Made by a program: the position numbers and the translations under genes. 64,000 nt of DNA from Cyathus striatus (taxonomy: Eukaryota; Basidiomycota; Agaricomycetes; Agaricales; Nidulariaceae), in the NCBI GenBank assembly GCA_025738555.1, contig JAOVFP010000020.1:558001-622000 (forward strand), given 5' to 3'. The notes beneath the pieces are model-generated. The model worked only from the letters and a program-made list of their open reading frames with translations. It was not told where the DNA came from and made no database searches. Below, piece by piece: positions 59,102-64,000 of this stretch (its first letter is position 1; each line of letters begins with the position of its first letter).

Positions 59102-60174
59102 TGATGCAGGGCGCTTAGTCACCTCCACTTTTGTATAACTAAAATTAAACTGTGAAAAAACATTTTTTTCCTTATTCCTCTTGCCAAAGTGATTCTTTTA
59201 GCAAGAGGAACAAAATGCCCAGACAGAATCTCGAAATTCTCAAAACTGACAGAGTTATGATTTTTGTTGGACTCAAAATGAAACCATCTCAGGAATCCTT
59301 TGATGAGAGGTGTAACTAGAGAAGCGCACAGGTATGCATAACCTGTACAGATCATGGGTATGGGTGTTCAAGGGTACAGGTGCAGGTCAGTATGAAAGTG
59401 CCTGCAACCTGTGACCAACAATAAGTGCAAAACTACTGTTGTACATTTAATTTTCAATGAAATAAGTACTGTAAGCCATTTTTGTATTTGAATTTAAACA
59501 AGAATGAGCAAATCATGAAAGTTCAGTATTGCATTTTGTTGAACTCACAGGGTAATGTGCTTATATAATTGATACCTTCATCACTGTGTTACTATGACAC
59601 AGGCAAAGGTATCAGTCTATGAAGCTGTTACTAACTTCATGTCTATTGTTCATCCATCACCTCCATGTTTACATGCATATCTCTACACTCTTATCTTTGT
59701 GACTGGGCTTAATTCCTTATCACTATGTTACTAGTTTTGTCTGTGGTTGTTCCTTTGTCTCTGTGCTTTTATTCTCATCTTTGCAGTCCTAGCTTCATGT
59801 CTGTGGCTCTTCCTCTTTCTGGGTGCTGAAATTCTTGTTCCATACTCCTAGCTTCATCTTTGTTATTATTCATATAATTCTGTGCTTATATCTTTGCCTC
59901 ATATACTTCAATTCTGTGATCAGATAAGCCCATAGCTGGCCTGGAAGTATCTGAGACTGCCATCATTTAGACCTAATGTCTTCCAGGCTTTGGCCTCTCA
60001 AGCTCATGCAGCAGCTATCTTTTGAGTTTTATGTGGTCCAGGCATAGTATTAGAGATATTGTAACTGTAGATACATGTATCAAATGATATCTTGGTGCCC
60101 AGATAATTTCTTTTTTCTTTGACCACTGATCCTGCTGCTGTCCAAAAGTGGAGCTGACTAAGTGCCCTGCACCA
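59102..60174. mobile_element. TIR element B, non-autonomous, TA-flanked (1,073 bases)
   Basis: Inverted repeats TGATGCAGGGCGCTTAGTCACCTCCACTTTTG (59102-59133, given here as its first and last parts) and its complement at 60143-60174 differ at a few positions; TA flanks both ends. Inner blocks at 59160-59260 match element A at 57950-58040 (for example AAAACTGACAGAGTTATG), and 60000-60100 matches 58560-58660. No transposase ORF remains. Confidence 0.78.
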
Positions 60175-60644
60175 TATGGTCTCTATCCAAAAACAAGCTA
60201 GAAAAGGGTTGGGTTGGGTTTGAGCAAGCTCAAACAGCTGGATGTCAGGTGCCAGATATGTTCATAACCAGTACCCTTACTCAAGGTTTTCGGATGTCTT
60301 GCAATATGGCAAGATTACTTGCATTCCACAACTCAGTCACTTACAATCCCAAAAAAAATCAGGAAGGTACAAATTGACCCCTTACCTCGTCTTCAAATTT
60401 AAACTGTCCCTGTAATTATTTAATCATACCACAATTGTATCAATACTTTTTTTACCTTCCCAATAACTATTGTGGTGTTACATTTATCACAATGTCCAAG
60501 CAAGGTTCACACCAACACAGTTGGCAATTCCCAGTATTATTGCATATCTGAATATTTGGAAAGCATTTGGATTTTTCGACCTCAAACATTTTGCCCTTAT
60601 GTAATACAATTATGATTATGTAATGTGCTTACATGTGACATAGT

Positions 60645-60770
60645 GTAGTTGTCACAGTTGTTGCAGTTGTCACAGTTGTCACACATGTTGCAGTTGTTGC
60701 AGTTGTCACAGTTGTCACACATGTCGCAGTTGTCCCACAGTGTCACAGTTGTCGCAGTCGTCACAGTACA
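60645..60770. repeat. Minisatellite, about 9-base unit (TTGTCACAG-like)
   Basis: Repeats of GTTGTCACA and GTTGTTGCA units interspersed with CACATG. It opens Cys/Asn/Asp-rich ORFs on the minus strand that are artefacts of the repeat. Confidence 0.8.
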
Positions 60771-61365
60771 TAATGTCACACTGCATGACAGTAACAACCA
60801 TCTGCACATATCTTTCAGCAGAGCTGTAGGAGACACTTGCTGCAGTTTGCTTAGTATAGTATATATTTGAGAAGGTAGCATCTAAGAATATCACATCCAG
60901 GCAAAAATAGTGGTGTATAGATTTTATTGACGTGTGAATTTGAATATTTATTGTAAGCGAAATGTTTCTTGGGACCATGTTGCTGAGGTATTGTCACGTC
61001 TCCGAGAACACCGAGACGAAATTTGCCAGCCTATCGCTCGCGAGTTTGGCCTCTTAGGTTTGTTTATTTGTACACACCCTTTATCTTATCTCACGTAGGC
61101 CATTCGAGCGAGCGATAAGGCTGGTTTTAGGAGCCTGGAATGCCTGTAGTTTATTTTTAGTATACTTAACTACCAAATTGCAACAAATATGGTTCGGGTG
61201 GTTTGTCTCAGCCTTGTCGTAACATGTACTTAGTTACCGCTCGTCTCCGTCTTCTACAACTGTACTTACTTGTCACATTTATGTTGTCGTAGCATTGCAT
61301 ATACCTCCCCTTCTATTTCGATGAACTTGGACAGGGTTGTATATGTGAGTTATCTCCTTCGTTGA
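60771..61365. promoter_or_regulatory. Upstream region of the DUF6533-type gene
   Basis: Sequence loses the repeat character at about 60,780. No coding ORF; presumed promoter of the gene at 61366. Confidence 0.4.
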
Positions 61366-62925
61366 ATGTCAGCAAGTCATGATCTCGGAAAACATCAGCC
61401 GCAGGATGTCGAGCCTAACTACAAAGGATACATTCTCATTGCTACATATACGCTATTTGTAAGTCTTCAAATGCTTTATTGCCAATGTTCAAGTGCTTTT
61501 ACTGCCTATAGGTGTATGATTACTTGTGTACCTTTGACAAAGAGGTATAATACAACCTCTCATCATTACTGCATTGCCTCGCTAAATGTCCGTTAGGTCA
61601 ACTATCTATGGCTAACACCATGGCACTGGGGAAAGATTTTGTTCTTTATCAACCGGTATCTTCCATTCGTCGAGATATCGATGGCTGTCCACAGTATGTT
61701 CACGGCGCTTCATTTTACTTCATGACTAAGCAGAATCCATCAGTCGTCAGAGTTTTAACAACTCCTGAGGTATGCAACTTTTACAAGCTTGATCTGCACT
61801 ATTGAGCTCCAATACTGTATAGATGTGCCGTAATCACTACAGGGCAATAACCTGTTCGTTGTTACATCCTCGAAACCAAGACTTTAATGTTGACCAGTTC
61901 TAGGGTTGATGATTTCCGGATTAGTAAATGCAGAGCGTGAGTTCCCATCTTTATTAAAAATTGCATCTATGTAATGAAAACCTCAGTTATCTTGGTTCTT
62001 CGTACCATTGCGATATGGGATCGGAAAAAATCAATAACTATTGTTGTAATTATTACGTACCTCGTGTGTATCTTTTCTTCTGAAATACCTACTTTCCTGA
62101 TTGATTTAATAGGTTGTAGCTATTGCATCATTAGCTGCTACAAATATCTTCTTCAAGTCACTAGTTTGTATGTATCTCTCACTTGTCATATATGTTGTTC
62201 AGAGCAATGACCCGATATAAGACATCCCAGTGAAAGTTTATCGTTACGGCTGTGAAGTCGGGACATCCAATAGCATCATCATCGTGGCATTTATTGCTTT
62301 GCTAGCTTTGGAAACAGGTGCATGCGCCTACTTGTATTACCTTTGGCCTACATTCTGATAAGAACGGGACAGTAATATTCGTATTAACTGTTGTAAGAGC
62401 AACCCAGCATCGTACGTTTTGAATCACACGTGAACAGTTGTATGCAAGTTGTATGTACTCACTTTTCTAGTGCGTCGCTCGCACTCCTTTTGGGTGGTGC
62501 AGCTATATAAGAGGGGGATTATGTTCTATGTTTACCTGTTTGGTGAGTATTAATATACTACACTATAAATATCTTTTTCGGTAATCAAACATCCTCGACA
62601 GTCTTAATGCTCGCAAATGTTGTCTTTCCTGTCGTGGTAGAGGTGAGGATTTTTATGTACATGTAAGCTAAATTACTGAACGTTATCTGTAGCCAGGTAA
62701 AAAGGCCGTGTTTGCAGAGTAAGTGCCTGTGCATATCATTTACCTTATATTCAGCTACGATCCAGTTTGCAATTTTCACTGCATTCGGTTTTATGTAATC
62801 GCGTAATATTTCATATACTCAAACAAGCCAACACGAAACAAAATTCTGAAGCAGCTTATACAAGCACTTACGACTCACAGGTGTTCACAACGATTATGGA
62901 TACAGTTGATATTAGCGAAGACTAA
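61366..62925 (+). CDS. DUF6533-type integral membrane protein
   Basis: Many short exons: 61366-61458 (KHQPQDVEPNYKGYILIATY), 61512-61544 (VYDYLCTFDKE), from 61597 (VNYLWLTPWHWGKILFFINR, YLPFVEISMAV), then RVLTTPE, MCRNHYRA, GLMISGLVNAE, VILVLRTIAIWDRKKSITIV, VYRYGCEVGTSNSIIIVAFI, KRGIMFYVYLF, ANVVFPVVVE, PGKKAVFAE and a last exon LQFSLHSVLCNRVIFHILKQ to TAA 62923-62925. The Y-D-Y-L-x-T-F-D-x-E-V-x-x-x-W opening and the LRTxAIWxR block are hallmarks of this seven-helix basidiomycete family of unknown function, often present in many copies. Exon borders in the second half are approximate. No break seen. Converges on the asparaginyl-tRNA synthetase gene 100 bases away. Confidence 0.7.
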
Positions 62926-63028
62926 ATAGTTATTTGTGCACTTCCCTTATTCTATATATATAATCGACTGCAAAGAGTGTCGATTTAACGATTTAAGATA
63001 TGTTGTAGTGAGTCTCATAGATACTAGT

Positions 63029-64000
63029 CTATAACGACATTTTTCCTGTCCACCGGGGCATGGGCACACATTCTCTTACGTTTGGAATACCTCCAACCCA
63101 CCCTACGAGTCTCTCGAAGCCCATGCCGAACCCGGCGTGTGGTGCTCCGCCCCAGCGCCTAAGTTCCTCATACCACGAATAACTACCGTCTGCATCTTCC
63201 GGATTCATGTCCAACCCGGCGTCGCGCATCTTTCCACGGAGAACAACAGGGCGCTCTTCGCGAATGCTGCCTCCAGCCAATTCACCGACAAACGGGACAA
63301 TAAGATCGAAACAACCAACGGTCTTCCCATCGTCATTTGCGCGCATATAGAAAGGTTTGAGGGAAGTTGGATAGTCGGTGATGAATACTGGGCCGTTCAC
63401 GAGATTTTCGGCAATCCAGCGCTCGTGCTCGCTTTGTATGGCACGTCCCCATTGCGGCACAAAGTGGAACGCGGCAACCTTGTGTTGTATTTGGAGCTCT
63501 TTGACAGCGTCAGTGTAAGATATCCGAGTCCATGGTTGGGTGATGGAGAATGCACTCTGTAAGGCATCGCGTTTCCGCAGGTCTCCATCTTTCCAGAGCT
63601 CTTGGAGATCCTCCGACCAAGTGTCCTTAGTGAGCCCCCCAACGATGTTTCTGAGACATCCCTCAACAAAACTACAGACATCGTTCACATCGTGTCCTGT
63701 TGGAAATGCCCATTCCGCTTCCAGCATCCAGAACTCGGCGAGATGGCGACCTGTCTGAGACCGCTCAGCGCGGAAGCAAGGAGAGAGGGTATATACACGA
63801 GAGAGCGAGGTCGCAAGCGCCTCTAGGTGTAGTTGATGAGACACTGTTAGGAACGCAGGACGAGAGAAAAATTCTTCAGGCTTAGGTTGGAGGGAAGTCG
63901 ATATAGGTGGATGTGTGGTATTTCCGCTCTCTATTGACGTAATACGGAAAGCTTCTCCACTAGCTTCAGCATCATTTCCTGTTATAACTGGAGTGTGTAC
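63029..64000 (-). CDS. Asparaginyl-tRNA synthetase, probably mitochondrial (5' part outside the window)
   Basis: Charges tRNA-Asn. The minus strand reads without a break from the window edge: VHTPVITGNDAEASGEAFRI, then PEEFFSRPAFLTVSHQLHLE, class II motif 2 CFRAERSQTGRHLAEFWMLE, LVNGPVFITDYPTSLKPFYM, VGCFDLIVPFVGELAGGSIR and motif 3 GAPHAGFGMGFERLVGWVGG, ending PRWTGKMSL at 63029. That is the catalytic domain up to the C-terminus; the anticodon-binding domain and start lie beyond 64000. The VHTPVITGNDAEASGEAF block with acidic residues is typical of the organellar and bacterial-like form (NARS2/SLM5). No intron in the part seen. Confidence 0.9.
   Translation of the reverse strand, partial: VHTPVITGNDAEASGEAFRITSIESGNTTHPPISTSLQPKPEEFFSRPAFLTVSHQLHLEALATSLSRVYTLSPCFRAERSQTGRHLAEFWMLEAEWAFPTGHDVNDVCSFVEGCLRNIVGGLTKDTWSEDLQELWKDGDLRKRDALQSAFSITQPWTRISYTDAVKELQIQHKVAAFHFVPQWGRAIQSEHERWIAENLVNGPVFITDYPTSLKPFYMRANDDGKTVGCFDLIVPFVGELAGGSIREERPVVLRGKMRDAGLDMNPEDADGSYSWYEELRRWGGAPHAGFGMGFERLVGWVGGIPNVRECVPMPRWTGKMSL

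Noticed and set aside
60597..60881. Cys/Asn-rich minus-strand ORF, at first sight a metallothionein-like protein
   Set aside because: It is the translation of the 9-base minisatellite and has no independent support.

Overview
This window looks like nuclear DNA of a mushroom-forming basidiomycete (Agaricomycetes). Genes are dense and broken up by many 45-90 base GT-AG introns, some exons are only 7-24 bases, and there is no operon structure. Lineage-typical families are present: a DUF6533-type membrane protein, a short fungal kinase-like protein and two GH27 alpha-galactosidases. Gene models were built by joining exons by eye, so most exon borders are inferred.

Layout, left to right: a PFK26-like 6-phosphofructo-2-kinase on the minus strand (198-2515); a sparse region holding a short kinase-like gene (4359-5095) and a small TA-flanked inverted-repeat element (6227-6511); a ten-exon gene for a 1,142-residue protein with three tandem repeats and no recognised family (8505-12460); two small membrane proteins in convergent arrangement (12909-13799 and 14022-14706); a large glutamine/serine-rich bHLH transcription factor (15232-17841); a tRNA-Thr with an intron (18199-18280); two lineage-type hypothetical genes (18927-20469 and 21337-22094); and an enolase-superfamily sugar-acid dehydratase (22735-24720).

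Next comes a pair of TUP1 co-repressor paralogues in the same orientation (25475-28218 and 32681-35032). Between them lie a head-to-head SAP30BP/HCNGP-like gene and GPI8. After that come a membrane-anchored and a secreted GH27 alpha-galactosidase (35421-38012 minus, 41034-43467 plus) flanking a Sos7-like kinetochore gene, a small possible mitochondrial protein, a long coiled-coil protein, a probable beta-barrel protein with a disordered tail, a cytochrome b561 protein and a kinesin-10-like motor.

From about 55.7 to 60.8 kb the DNA becomes AT-rich and gene-poor: a transposon island with at least three TA-flanked terminal-inverted-repeat elements, a transposase remnant and several tandem repeats. 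The right end carries a DUF6533-type gene and the C-terminal part of a probably mitochondrial asparaginyl-tRNA synthetase that runs off the window.

The most notable points are: the PFK26-like enzyme has lost its bisphosphatase histidine; the TUP1 paralogues share an 8-codon first exon and an identical 18-base promoter element; the two GH27 genes share a 13-base microexon; and three otherwise sound genes show single-base frame breaks, which may be sequence errors or early decay.
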